The notes under the pieces were generated by a model. The model made no database searches and was not told the DNA's origin. It saw only the letters and a program-made list of their open reading frames with translations. Source: Chamaelirium japonicum (lineage: Eukaryota > Streptophyta > Magnoliopsida > Liliales > Melanthiaceae). From it: a stretch of DNA of 64,000 nucleotides. The DNA lies in NCBI GenBank assembly GCA_947650365.1, contig OX393550.1, forward strand, positions 47,972,440 to 48,036,439. Direction: 5' to 3'. The translations under genes were made by a program, and so were the position numbers. The first letter of the stretch is position 1; each line of letters starts with the position of its first letter. This document shows positions 1 through 11,739 of the stretch, piece after piece.

Positions 1-660
1 AAAGAGATTCGGGCCTATAAACCAAACCCTAGGCCCCCCCTGGCCATCCAAAGAAGCAAAAATCGTCCCCTTCTCTCCTTGAGGGTTTCGGCCAAGAGAG
101 AAGAGATAGAAAAGAAATAGAAAGAGAAAGAGAAAAAGAGAGAGAAGAAAGAAGAGAAGGAAGAAGGTCTTCCTTCCTTCGGTATTGCCAACTGCGGATT
201 CAGACCGTATTCATCGAGCATCATCATGAGGATTGAGAGGAAAGAGAAGACTCCCACAAGTCTACCATCGCCGACTACGTGCGTGGGATAGGCGTTGAAT
301 CAAGAAGGTTGCGAGATCGGATCTTTCGGCTTCATCTTCACCAACGGATCTACAACCTTAGGCATCTATAAGTCCTAAGAGGTAATAATCTTGATAATCC
401 ATAGATGGTGTTAATAATTAATTTTAATTATTATAATGCCATGATAAATTATTATTAATCATTTTCTAGCAATAGTAGAAATTTGGGATCAATCGGATGC
501 AAAAAAAATTTCATCCCGATTTTTTACCGGGTAATTTTAGCCCAATTTTTAGCCACCGAACTCGGGCCCACCACCAACCACGCTTCCACCGCGCCTCCCC
601 GGGTACTATGGGAGACCAACAAAGGGTTACCTGTTAGATTTTTCTTGATATACCCATCGA
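1..660. other. Intergenic, no gene recognised
   Basis: A purine-rich stretch (about 80-180) is followed by AT-rich sequence. The short open frames here are low-complexity or lack homology I can name. It could be the edge of a retroelement beyond the window, but I see no terminal repeats. Confidence 0.4.
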
Positions 661-687
661 TCAGAGGGGTGTAGGTGGTGACACTAG

Positions 688-954
688 GTTTGAAGAAGAA
701 GAAGAAGAAGAAGAAGAAGAAGAAGAGGAGGAGGAGGAGGAGGAGGAGGAGGAAGAAGAAGAAAAAGAAGAAGAAGAAGAAGAGAAGTAGAAGAAGAAGA
801 AGAAGAAGAAGAAGAGAAGTAGAAGAAGAAGAGGAAGAGGAAGAGGAAAGGAGGAGGAAGAGGAAGAAGAGGAAGAGGAAGAGGCAGAGGAAGGGGAGGA
901 GGAAGATGAGGAAGAGGAAAAGAAAAAGGAAGAAGAGGAAGAGAAAGAAGAGTA
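688..954. repeat. (GAA/GGA)n purine tract
   Basis: About 265 bases of imperfect GAA/GAG/GGA repeats, almost all purine on the + strand. Such a mirror-like purine tract can form triplex DNA. The lysine/arginine/glutamate- or serine/leucine-rich frames it creates on both strands are artefacts of the repeat. Confidence 0.9.
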
Positions 955-979
955 AATTTGGTATTCCATAACACTCGTC

Positions 980-2845
980 ACATTTTTATTTTTATATTTC
1001 TTATGTCTACAAATTGATCATGTGGAAATGCATTTGGAAGGAGCATACCTTGGTTTAATACTCTCTTGGTGGTTACTTCTAGTTTTTGAAATCCAGCTTC
1101 CCTCGGAAGTAGTTGGGAAACCATGAACACTACTTTTTTATTGTGATGTTCATCACATCCTCTAAAACAAAAGAAGAAAGAGGAAGAGGAAAAATCCGAG
1201 GAAGAGGAAAAATCCGAGGAAGAGGATGCAGAATCCAAGGAAGATGATGCAGAGTGGTGAGTTGGATCAAAGTCAGGAAGCTAGAATGAGGATGCATGCT
1301 TGTGCTCAATCCGCATCGTATGGGCTTAGGCTATTTTCATAATCCTACCCTGGTTGAGGAAAAAGCACCCTCTAGTTTTTGTCCTCGCTCGACGAATCTC
1401 AGTGAAGGATTTCAGATGTCACATCACAAATCTTCAAGTGGCATAGCTTGACTTCACATGTGTTGTTATTGACATGTGTTCACCTACAGCAAACTTGTCT
1501 TTAGCCCAGAATAATCTCCTTGCCTACAAGAAACCAAACTTTAGGCCAAGAATAATATTCGCTTTATGTTATGCTCATCGACAGAAAATATGTAGTTAGC
1601 ATTACTTCCTTCAGCCTTGTTCCAAAACTGCTCGAGGATAGACTTGACAAGTTCATCAATGTCTTATCGCCTTCCAACGGAACTTTTTAAAAAGGAGGAT
1701 CATGAAGCTACTCAAGTGCATTTATTGGATTTTTCCTTTGACATCTCCAAATGATTAAACACTATAGAGTGATTTTGGGCCCTATCAAAAGCAAACATCG
1801 ACTGAGCAAAAACTAAATGTCATTGTTTCCATTTTTCTCCAACCAACTTGAGCAATATTCCCAAGTTCTCGTTCACTACAACAATCTATCCATACATTTA
1901 CAAGTAACAGAAACTAATGACGCTCAACTCGGTTCACATCAATTGTCATGAACTCCATAACAAATTCCCTATCTCGATCAGATGTCCATGGTATCTCTGA
2001 AATTCAGTGAGAAACTCCATGTATTAGTCTTTTCACTTCTAAAATGCCCTTCATTAAACAATTCCATAATTATTTTTTTACTCAAAACAGACTCCTACTG
2101 AATAAAATATGTCTTACAATGCTACAAGGCTTGTATTATAGCATAAAATTACATATCCTTTTACACATTTGGTACAACATTTGGATACAATTAGATCTAT
2201 AAACGACCAGACCTTTTTTTGTATTACCAAGGTCAAGTTCTTTTAATAAGACTTTGTTCTACAATGCACTATATACATGTCCAATCATGATGAACTCCTC
2301 ACTACCATAAATTTTGACTTCAAGATCCATGATAAACCTATTTATTTTGAACGATTTAGGAAGCAAAGGGATGATTTTGTCTCCACTGTACAGTCTGCAT
2401 GGTTAGGTGGAAAAATCCGAGTTATCTTTTGTAGATGATTTATGCATATTGCAAACTGGCTTGAAGTCTAGGAATCATCAAACTGTTGGCAATATTATTT
2501 TAGCTTATCTTAGTTTTCTTCATTATATACAACAAAATGTCGCCATTGGTACTCTTGTCGCCCAAGAGATTCTTACTAACGTTGAGGCCAATAGGAGGTT
2601 TTAATTCTCTTTTAATGAAATAAGAAAACCTCAGGGCCAAAAAGTCATGTTGGTGGTGGTCAAAAGATGGTAATTTTTAATACCATATTAGATCATAATT
2701 TTCTGACGATCAAGTTTTCTAGGTGCAGGAGATGCTCATTTGTTGATGTATAACCCAAAAGAACACAAACCCATCACCATCATATCTGATGTGAGCCCAT
2801 CCAGAAATATGTCCTTAGCAAGCTTATACTTAGTAGGTTTCAGAA
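980..2845. other. Unassigned AT-rich region
   Basis: No gene is supported. On the minus strand around 1560-1660 a short stretch reads like the FAR1/MULE motif that includes 'FSVDEHN', but it is too degraded to call. A 65-codon + frame at 2407-2604 contains 'FVDDL', weakly like a reverse-transcriptase motif, with nothing else to support it. Confidence 0.3.
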
Positions 2846-3197
2846 TTATGGAATAGTTACTTATGCAATTACACATTGCCTTTTACCTATCATAGAGGTT
2901 TCAAAATTTGATGAAACTTGGCGGGGATGCTATCTATGGCTAGTTGATCATCCTCACCAAAAGCATCAAATTCTATAACCCTTAGGGGCATCAAATGTTC
3001 TAAGCTTTATCGACCATTCATTTTAACCGTTAATTTGAATAGCATATTTGATGCCCCTAGGTGTTATAGAATTTGATACTTTTTGGTGAGGATCAACTTA
3101 ACATAGATAGCATCCCCACCAAGTTTTATCAAATTCTGAAACCTCTAATTTAGGTAAAAGACAGTGTGTATTTTCATAAGTAAGAGTATCCCTCCCC
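2846..3197. mobile_element. Foldback element J (hairpin-framework family)
   Basis: Nested inverted repeat. Outer arms about 45 bp (TTACTTATG... and ...CATAAGTAAGAGTATCCCTCCCC). Inside are two hairpins built on 'AGAGGTTTCAAAATTTGATG' with TGATCATCCTCACC near each loop, and a centre reading ATCGACCATTCATTTTAACCG. It is the same plan as the copies at 17.7, 26-30 and 57-59 kb. Its right end (GAGTATCCCTCCCC) matches the terminus of the element at 25320-26030, which links the two forms. It is not flanked by (TA)n now, so it is probably an older copy. Confidence 0.7.
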
Positions 3198-4440
3198 ATG
3201 CTTAGTTCTAAACATATATAAATAAAAACAATAATTAAGATACGAAGTAAATTCTTCAAAATAATAAAGACAAGCCACAATCAAAATAGCTAAAACCAAG
3301 TCAATAATAATCCATTTTGTACAATTTTTTTTTTTGAAAATCTATTTTGTACTATCGATCAATTAGAATCATGTCTCTATGCTCAACGTCACTAGTACAT
3401 CTTGGGATCCGGTCACATGATCCTTCTCGGTAGTACATCTTGATCCATTGGTAACCACTATTAAATAAAGTCTCCTCGTATCTTTATCCGTCATTGATAT
3501 CTATAGTTAGCCGTGTTAGGTCACTATGGCGCACCAAACTAGAAAGTTAGCATAAGGCGTATTAGTAAGATGTTGGATAGCCAATGTCACAAGTTTGGAA
3601 AAAGAGATTAAACTGCTAAGTCGTAAAAGGCACAATCCAAAATACCATGAAAAATTACATGTAAATTTGCAAATAAGGTTTACCTTTATATAGGAAAATT
3701 TTGCTAAAAACCCCCACGGTTAGGAAAAAATGTGTTGTTGTGATTTAATAGCAAATATATTCCAACTAACTAAAGACTCTGTAGCCTTTTGAAGTTATTA
3801 AAAAATGGATGCTTATAGAAATTTATGATCTAATTTGCACTTTTTCAAGAATTCAAATTTTTTTTTGTGATATTGCTAGACTCCTGTTTCTTGGACTTGC
3901 TATTGTATTGCAGCTACTAAGTTCTTCGGATGTGTTTGCTCATACTTAAATTCAAGAAAAGTTTTGGTGTATTCGTTTATGAAAAATTTGTAAAATAATT
4001 TAATGGATGAAAAGCATATCGAATATATTCGAGATTAAGATGGTTCAGGAAAAAGCTAAAATCTAGTGCCTAATCGTATTTCTCCACTTATCCTTAAAAT
4101 CGGTCTGTTCAATGGAAATTTTTTTTTTCCAACACATTATAAATACCAATGCCAAATTTTGTAAATAATGACAAAGAAGATGAGGATATTACTACAAACC
4201 CTGGAAATTATAAAGCATTATAAGTTACAAACAAGAATCCAAGAACCTAAAACAAAGTATAGTATAGATTTGAAAAAACAAGAACAAGGTAGCACATTAT
4301 AATAACACTAAATCACATTACTCAAACAATAAAATTCAAAAGAAAAAAAAATTTCAAGAACCCACTGTATCCCATTTGAAATGGAGACACATGACATGAC
4401 TGAAGAAAAAAATCAGAAAACCAAGAATTGAAAGAACCCT
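3198..4440. other. AT-rich intergenic, no feature seen
   Basis: A-rich, stop-dense in all frames, no recognisable gene, repeat ends or RNA gene. Confidence 0.4.
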
Positions 4441-4453
4441 AAAGCTTGCTTAC

Positions 4454-5068
4454 CTCAGCGAAATCTTTTTCCAAGCCTGTATGCCAGATTGGCATCAACA
4501 TAAGCGAAAAGCAATCAGGTTGTAGTTGAGTTGCTCGGCTTCCCAAGAGCTTCACATGATTCTCTTCTCATTGGGGATGTGAAGCTCCAGCATCTAATGT
4601 GCTATCCTTCTCAGATCCTGGTTGACGAGATTCAGCCTGCCTTTCACTGCAGTTGTTGCTTGAAGATCCACTGCATTCTGAATCAGAAATTTCAGCAGAT
4701 GTGCCGGTCAATCCCGACCAACATGGACGACACCATGGCGGTGAGGAGCAACAGACAACAATGCCAATGGGGAGTGACTGACATGTCTGTTGGAATGAGG
4801 AGGAAGAGGAGAAGGGATGGGGAGGAGGAGGAAGAAGAAGAAGGAAAGGAGGAGGAGGTGGCGGTGAGGTGCATGGAACCAGTGGCTCTAACGGGGCGAT
4901 CGGAGTGGTGAGGAGTATAATTGAGGAGGACGGGGAGGAATAGGAGGAGGAAGAAGGGGAGGAGGAGAGTGGACACAACAACGATGGTGACGAAGGTCGG
5001 AGTGGGAGGCGGCGGTGGTGAGGTGCATGGGACCGACAATGGAGTGTAAGTGACGGTATGCATATCAA
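4454..5068 (-). other. Possible 5' exon of an unrecognised minus-strand gene
   Basis: A GC-rich block reads on the minus strand as a Ser/Pro-rich frame (5068 to 4568). Further down it runs through MPIWHTGLEKDFAE to a good splice donor (GAG|GTAAGC at about 4454). I cannot name the protein, the frames are not continuous, and the (GGA)n content makes open frames cheap. A real first exon, a captured gene fragment and chance are all possible. Confidence 0.2.
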
Positions 5069-5079
5069 AATGTCAAGTA

Positions 5080-5274
5080 TGTTGCGGGTAAGCCTGCCAA
5101 TCTGGCCATTTGGAGAGGGTACCCTGTCCGGCCCAGCCCTCCAAAGCCCTACTCACCAAGGGCATGAGGGCAGGGATGTGCCCAGTTTTCACATGCCCTC
5201 CAAGATGAGGGTCGGGCCAGTGATACCTATGGCCCGACCTTGCTAGGCCCTGCCCTCCATATACATAAATTATG
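5080..5274. repeat. Degenerate GGCC-rich repeat, possible hAT-like end
   Basis: TAAGCCTGCCAATCTGGCC with many GGCC/GGGC words. A similar GGCC-rich block with an inverted end (GGCCTGCCCTTAGAC) lies at 5750-5900, so 5086-5900 may be one hAT-like element with a (TA)n tract inside. No target-site duplication was found. Confidence 0.3.
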
Positions 5275-6040
<766 letters not shown>

Positions 6041-6048
6041 CCCAATAT

Positions 6049-6554
6049 TAGGGGTTGCAATTCTTGACCCGACCCTCCAACCTGACTCGAACCCGACCTG
6101 AAGTTAGCGGGTTTGGGTTTGGCCTAAACGGGTTCGGGTCATAAACGGGTCAACCCGATTGACCCGTTTATTTAATGGGTCGGGTTCGGGTTTGTACTTA
6201 TAACCCGATTGACCCGACTTGACCCGTTTAACAAATGGGTCGTGTCAACTCAACCCGAGCCAACCCGAACCAACCCGACCCAACCTGATCAAACCCGGCC
6301 CAATCCGACTGGTCTTTACCCAACCCGACAGGTTTACATGGGTTCTGTTGACCCAACCTGAGCCAACCCGACCCGTTTAGTAAACGGGTTAAACGGGTCG
6401 GGTCGGGTCAACCCTTTTATTAGGCTGGTCAGGTTTGGGTTTAAGTTTTTGACCCGTTTATTAAACGGGTCGGGTTCGGGTTGGGTGTTTTGCCCTTATA
6501 CATATGTCTCAACCCGACCCGAACCCGACCCGACCCGACCCATTGGCACCCCTA
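6049..6554. mobile_element. hAT-like non-autonomous element, GGGTCGGG-rich
   Basis: Ends TAGGGGTTGCAA and TTGGCACCCCTA are inverted repeats. They are flanked by a perfect 8-bp direct repeat CCCAATAT (6041-6048 and 6555-6562), the target-site size of hAT transposons. The interior is a degenerate array of ACCCG/CGGGT words. It ends 111 bp before the likely PPR start codon, so it forms part of that gene's promoter or leader. A sister copy lies at 16630-17088. Confidence 0.85.
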
Positions 6555-6562
6555 CCCAATAT

Positions 6563-6601
6563 CCCCCCCCCCCCCCCCCCCCCCCCTCTCTCTCTCTCTC
6601 T
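6563..6601. repeat. Poly-C plus (CT)n in the PPR 5' leader
   Basis: A run of about 24 C followed by (CT)n directly upstream of the PPR start. Pyrimidine tracts like this are common near plant transcription starts; a promoter role is inferred only. Confidence 0.8.
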
Positions 6602-6665
6602 AATTGTTTCCTCCTGCTGCTGCTCCCTATCAGAGCAGAGATCTCCTCCTCTGGTATCGAGCCAT

Positions 6666-9155
6666 ATGAAAATGAGGATCTCTGGCAACTCCTCAACCCT
6701 CCTTCCATGGCTGCTGCCCCTTTCCATCAGAAACCCTAGGCCCTTCTGCTCCCTCCTCACCCCCCCATCTTCACCCCATGAGCCTTCGGGAGATGCCCAA
6801 TCTCCCACGCTATCCCTCTCTGCAACCCAGAAGCTGATCGCCGCTTTCCGCCCGCATCCCGAGCAGCTGATCGACCCGCACCCATCTCCACAGCAGGTGA
6901 GCGAGTTCCTTCTGGGCAACCAGCTCAATCCCCGAACGGCGTTGAGGTACGCTAAACAGGTGGCTCCCTTGGGTCTCGATCCCCTCTGCATCCTGCTCCA
7001 CATCCTCGCACGCTCCGGGAGGCTCTCCAGCGCTCGCGAGCTGCTGAAACGCTACCTTTTCCACGATTCCATCCCCCGCCCCGCTACCGTCGTCGGCCGC
7101 CTCATCGAGACTAGGAAGGCATGCGATTCGGATCACCGCCCTTTTGATTGCCTCTTGTCCTGCTATGCCCACGCCGGACGGACCGAGGATGCGATGGAGG
7201 CCTTCCATCGGATGGTTGGGAGCGGTGTTCTCCCTGGCGTCAGGGCAAGGAATGATTTACTGGCCGCTTTGGTGAGGTCGAACTCGGTGGTCGAAGCTCG
7301 AGATCTTCACCGAGAGATGCAGGCCTTGGGAATGGATCTCGACTGCTGCACGGTCGACATCATGATGCACGCGTGCTTGAAAGAAGGGAGGCCTGAGGAG
7401 GCCGAGGTGTACTTTACGGGAATAGGGGACAGTGGCTTGAAGCCTGATGCGACTGCTTATGCGACCGCGATTCGGTCGGCATGTAAGAAACCTGATTCGA
7501 AGAGGGCCTGCGAATTGTTGAGCGAGATGAAAAGTATGGGCTTGCTTCCTCCTAAGTTTGTGCATAGGGCGGTGATTGGAGCCTGCGTGAAGCAGGGAAA
7601 CATGGTGGAGGCATTAAGACTAAAAGATGAGATGGTTGGCAGTGGGCGGCCGCTGAACTTGGTTGTCGCGACAAGTCTGATGAACGGCTACTGTCTTCAG
7701 GGAGATCTCAATAGCGCTTTAGATTTGCTCTCTGGCATCGTTGAGCAAGGAATAGTTCCGAACAAAGTTACATACTCCATTTTGATCCAAGGTTGCTATA
7801 GAATCGGGAATGCTGAGAAGGCCTATGAGCTTTATTGCCAGATGAAGCAGAGGGGCATGTTTCCTAGTGGCTTCACTGTCAACTCATTGCTAAGGTGTTT
7901 CTTGAACAATAACAAACCAAGGGAGGCGTTTGATTTGTTTGATGAGGCAGTCGAATCCGATGCAGTTGGCGTTTTCACATACAACATTCTCATGCATTGG
8001 CTCTGTCAGGTGGGTAGGCTGAAGGAAGCTTGCAATTTATGGGCCAAGATGGAGGATGCAGGAGTGAAACCCAGCATTGTTTCCTACAACCACTTGTTAT
8101 GTGGCCACTGCAAGCAGGGGGATGTGGAGTCCGCGGTTAGTTTGTTTACCCAGATGTCCGAGAGGGGCATCAAACCTAGTGTCATCACCTACACCGCTCT
8201 GATCGATGGGTATGTCAAGAAAAAAGATTTTGATCGAGCCTTTGATCTCCTTAATACAATGAGCGGGTCTGGTGTTGCTTGTAATGATTATACGTTCAAC
8301 ACCATTATAAATGGTATCTGTAAAGCTGGTCGGATGTCTGAAGTGAGTAGCATGCTGGACAAATTCACGGCGCAGGGTTTTATTCCCAGCTGCATGACCT
8401 ACAATAGTATCATCCACGGCTATATAAAAGACGGCAGGATGGCCCTGGCATGGTCGGTTTATTGGACAATGCGTAAGAACGGAATATCCCCTAATGTTGT
8501 TACCTACACAAATTTTATTGATGCTTATTGCAAAAGGAATTGTACTGATCTTGCTTTGAAAATGCGCACCGCTATGAGGAGGACTGGTCTCCAAATGGAT
8601 ATTGCTGCATATAATGTTCTTATTGTTGGTTTATGCAAGGAAGGAAATATGGCTGGTGCAATGACGCTATTTTATGAGCTGCCTCAAGTCGGGCTCACGC
8701 CAAATGCAGTCATATTCAATAGCCTGATTTGTGGGTATAAACATATGAATAATATGGAAGCCGCATTTGAGTTGCATAAGAGAATGAACGAAAAAGGAAT
8801 ACCTTGCGATACAGATACTTACACGACCTTAATTGATGGATCACTAAAAGTCGGTGATCTGGGTGTTGCTTCAGAACTCTATTCTGAGATGTTAGCAAAG
8901 GGCCACGTCCCAGATGATGTTACTTACACCGCACTGACAAATGGTTTTTGCAACCATGGAGACCTGGAAAAAGCCCACAAGTTATTGACTGAAATGGATA
9001 GGATGGGTGTAAGTCCTAATGTTCTTATTTACAACATGCTAATCTCTGGATACTTTAGGGAAGGTAACTTACAGGAGGCGTTTAGATTGAAGGACGAAAT
9101 GCTCGACAGAGGCATCATTCCTGATGACACAACATTAGATATTCTTGTAGTCTAA
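6666..9155 (+). CDS. P-class pentatricopeptide repeat protein, organellar
   Basis: Intron-free frame of 829 aa. From about residue 158 to the end it consists of 19 tandem 35-residue PPR motifs of the plain P type (VTYNxLIxGYCKxG pattern), with no E or DYW tail. P-class PPR proteins bind single-stranded organellar RNA and act in RNA stability, splicing or translation. The N-terminus (MKMRISGNSS, then basic and serine-rich, acid-poor) looks like a mitochondrial or plastid transit peptide. The C-terminal repeats resemble Arabidopsis At3g54980 as I recall it. The frame is open upstream to 6504, but that extension translates the hAT element and the poly-C tract, so I chose the ATG at 6666 (another lies at 6672). 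GC content falls from 5' to 3'. No frame break seen. The target RNA is unknown. Confidence 0.93.
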   Translation: MKMRISGNSSTLLPWLLPLSIRNPRPFCSLLTPPSSPHEPSGDAQSPTLSLSATQKLIAAFRPHPEQLIDPHPSPQQVSEFLLGNQLNPRTALRYAKQVAPLGLDPLCILLHILARSGRLSSARELLKRYLFHDSIPRPATVVGRLIETRKACDSDHRPFDCLLSCYAHAGRTEDAMEAFHRMVGSGVLPGVRARNDLLAALVRSNSVVEARDLHREMQALGMDLDCCTVDIMMHACLKEGRPEEAEVYFTGIGDSGLKPDATAYATAIRSACKKPDSKRACELLSEMKSMGLLPPKFVHRAVIGACVKQGNMVEALRLKDEMVGSGRPLNLVVATSLMNGYCLQGDLNSALDLLSGIVEQGIVPNKVTYSILIQGCYRIGNAEKAYELYCQMKQRGMFPSGFTVNSLLRCFLNNNKPREAFDLFDEAVESDAVGVFTYNILMHWLCQVGRLKEACNLWAKMEDAGVKPSIVSYNHLLCGHCKQGDVESAVSLFTQMSERGIKPSVITYTALIDGYVKKKDFDRAFDLLNTMSGSGVACNDYTFNTIINGICKAGRMSEVSSMLDKFTAQGFIPSCMTYNSIIHGYIKDGRMALAWSVYWTMRKNGISPNVVTYTNFIDAYCKRNCTDLALKMRTAMRRTGLQMDIAAYNVLIVGLCKEGNMAGAMTLFYELPQVGLTPNAVIFNSLICGYKHMNNMEAAFELHKRMNEKGIPCDTDTYTTLIDGSLKVGDLGVASELYSEMLAKGHVPDDVTYTALTNGFCNHGDLEKAHKLLTEMDRMGVSPNVLIYNMLISGYFREGNLQEAFRLKDEMLDRGIIPDDTTLDILVV

Positions 9156-9550
9156 AATTTGGTTGTGAGTCTCTTGCAGCGCACCAACCATGTTCTTAAA
9201 TACTGTGTCACACCATTTCTCCAAGGGAAGCATAATAACCATTCAAGGAAGCTCATATATTATGATTGCCAGTTGCGCTGTTGCAGTACCTACAAAGGTA
9301 AGCACCATGAAAAATGTGTTGTTTATAAACATGCAGTGTATTTTCCCTCATTTTTGCACTGTTTTGCAATTGCTTCATAATATCCCAATTAGTTACTCCT
9401 CTTATTTTTCGTACATCTATTATTATTTCATCAAATTGATGCGATCATTTTGCATTTTTGCAAAACCTTGTATTTTTTAGTTATATGAATGAATGGTGGC
9501 TCGGGTTTCTTTCCAAACTGTGATTCTTCATAACATTTTTACCAGTAGTG
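9156..9550. other. PPR 3' flank / UTR
   Basis: AT-rich sequence after the PPR stop with several AATAAA-like words. No further gene. Confidence 0.5.
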
Positions 9551-9559
9551 TTCCTTTGG

Positions 9560-9823
9560 GTTGGGAATAAATTACACTTTGCCCCCCCTGACGTTTAGCT
9601 CAAAAACACTTTACCCCCCTATAGTTAAAATCTACATTTTGTCCCCTTCAATTCAGTTTTGATTAGTTAAAAATTACCAAATGAGGAAATTAAGTTGTTG
9701 ACAAAAAGAGGGGGGGGGGGGGGGGGGGGGGCAAACTTTAGGGAGCGATTTGGATCAAAATAAACTACAGGGGGACTAAGTGTTTTTGAGCTAAACTTCA
9801 GGGGGGCAAAGTGTAATTTACCC
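9560..9823. mobile_element. MITE-like inverted repeat
   Basis: Arms of about 50 bp: AATTACACTTTGCCCCCC with TTTAGCTCAAAAACACTT on the left, and their complement at 9776-9823. A 9-base near-repeat flanks it (TTCCTTTGG / TTCTTTGAA, 7 of 9), suggesting a Mutator-type MITE. It contains a poly-G run at 9711-9731. Confidence 0.65.
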
Positions 9824-10133
9824 TTCTTTGAATTAATTTGCCTCTCGTTTTTTCTTGAAGTTAAATTTTTCTTTCAAAGTTCTTGTCTTTGATGAGTTTA
9901 ATCAAGCGAGTTCTTCTAATAAATCTTTCTCTCTTTTTTATCTTTCTAGATTTTACTCAAGTGAAATATTATGTTATTAAGGGCTTTTTGAAGTGAATAA
10001 TCCTCTACCAACTAAATTGATCATGCCCAAAACTTAGCTGGAATTACTTTGAAATATTATTTAATAGATTCAGTATAACAGAGGAAGTTATTCATTTTCT
10101 TACCCTGAGTTCATGGGACTCAACTCCGCTGTG

Positions 10134-10312
10134 TAACCAAATCGGTCAGTAACAGGCTAGTAGTGCCCAGGCGCGTGTGATGCGGAAGCAGCATCCACGA
10201 TGAGCAAGGGCACTTTGGTCACAAGCGGGCAGTGCGCGCATCGTGGCTGCTGATTCTGCATCGCTCGGTCTGGGCTCTACTGGCCAGTTACTGACCGTTT
10301 TTACGGGAGCAA
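10134..10312. mobile_element. MITE-like inverted repeat
   Basis: Arms of about 65 bp, TCGGTCAGTAACAGGCTAGT on the left and the complement of CGGTCAGTAACTGGCCAGTA on the right. They include GCAGCATCCACGATG and its complement, leaving almost no spacer. Superfamily unknown; no clear target duplication. Confidence 0.7.
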
Positions 10313-10437
10313 AGTCAAGCCCGAGCTCAAGTGGGTGGTTATTTTCCTTATTGATTTTTTCTTTGTGGTTATGTTAACTAACTTTCAGTATCCATAATTG
10401 CAGAAAACTTTACCTTTTCATGTTTCCTTTTTACCAG

Positions 10438-10708
10438 ATGTGCCCCCTACCGTGGCTGAAACAAAAATAAAATTTCTCAAGTCATAAAAGCGGCCCATTC
10501 CGAGCATATACAATACTGTATTGCAAGAGCTCCTCGTGCAACAGCATCTGATGAGGTACAAAAGAACCTATCAGTATGATGCCGTCTTTGCCCTCGGCTT
10601 CGTCACCATCTTTGAACAGCTGATGGAAGGGTACCCTAGCAATGAAGATCGAGATGCCATCTTCAAATCTTATATCCAGGCTTTAAAGGAGGATCCTGAA
10701 CAGTACAG
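10438..10708 (+). pseudogene. THF1: THF1/Psb29 single-exon fragment
   Basis: One exon-sized block bounded by an acceptor (TTTTTACCAG) and a donor (AG|GTTTTT). It reads VPPTVAETKIKFLK, then a TAA in place of the usual Tyr codon, then KRPIPSIYNTVLQELLVQQH and onward to LKEDPEQYR. This is the conserved exon after the transit-peptide exon of THYLAKOID FORMATION 1 (Psb29), a plastid protein of PSII and thylakoid biogenesis. I find neither the first exon nor the downstream coiled-coil exon (EEWARSQ region) nearby. With the stop inside, it is a truncated pseudogene. Retained intron edges argue for DNA-level duplication rather than retroposition. Confidence 0.85.
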
Positions 10709-10719
10709 GTTTTTGAACA

Positions 10720-11730
10720 TAGGATTCTCTCACCTCATCTCTTTTCTTCTGATGCACTCATAGATCTGGTCCTTTGAAACCAAGAACTGTTACTTATTAT
10801 AATGTGATCACCATAATATAGTTCAGTGAACTCATGACATTCACCTCGCAACCATCCTGGGATAGGAACAATGTTCGACTGGTGAACGAGAATCCATCAA
10901 TTTTTGAATGAACCTTGTTCGAAATTTCTTTGAGGTTAGACAGTCTTGATGTTTGATCCATCATTCATATACTGATATACTTTCAAAATTATAGGGTGAT
11001 GTTGATGCTCATTAATAAGTTCAAGGTCATATTGCTAATCCAATCTCTATTTTGCCCATAGCTCACTAATTAAGTGACCAATGTGTCTACTTGTTGACAT
11101 TGTTATCTTCTATGTTGCTAGAATCAAGAACATTTCAAAAATGTCTACTTATTCAGTATAATAACCTACCACCATTTAAGTTCTTAGAAGACCAATAAAA
11201 GTATGTAGATTTGTACCTTAGATACAGTTCAAAGCATCATACATGTTACTGACAATATCAATCTATGACTTGATACAAATCACATTCTTCCTTTGCTTCC
11301 TATGGAAAAGAAACAAATTTTTCTTCCTCGTTCCTAGTTGAACCTTATACGGCGTCCGAAGTTTGAGTGTCCTCAATTTTATTAATTAGAGATTAAGTTT
11401 GTTGTGATTCATTTATGAGAAGCTTAAAATAATGAGGATTTTGTTTATTTTGTGTAGAAGAGTCTTATAACTGAAGGACAAATCATGACATTTATATGAA
11501 AGGTTCCCTTTTTCCTTTGTATTGAAACCTTCGTACTTGTCTATCAATTATAAGCCCCCTTCCCATAAATCACCTCCTATAAACCCAACTCATTACACAC
11601 TTTATTTGCATGGATGTAATATATCTGAAAGAGAGGAGGTTACTATATGCAGGCCATATCGATGACCCTTGGAAACCCAACGTTTAGATATTGGCCTTAT
11701 CTGATTCACAAACATGGATTGATACATGTG
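10720..11730. other. AT-rich intergenic, nothing recognised
   Basis: Stop-rich; no gene, tRNA or clear element ends. Confidence 0.4.
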
Positions 11731-11739
11731 TTATTATAC

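Noticed and set aside
688-980. Lys/Arg/Glu-rich and Ser-rich frames
   Set aside because: Pure products of the GAA/GGA tract.
2407-2604. Reverse-transcriptase-like frame (FVDDL)
   Set aside because: Only one short motif, no neighbouring RT blocks.
6504-6665. N-terminal extension of the PPR protein
   Set aside because: The 54 codons translate a hAT element end, poly-C and (CT)n; the first ATG with a transit-peptide-like sequence is at 6666.
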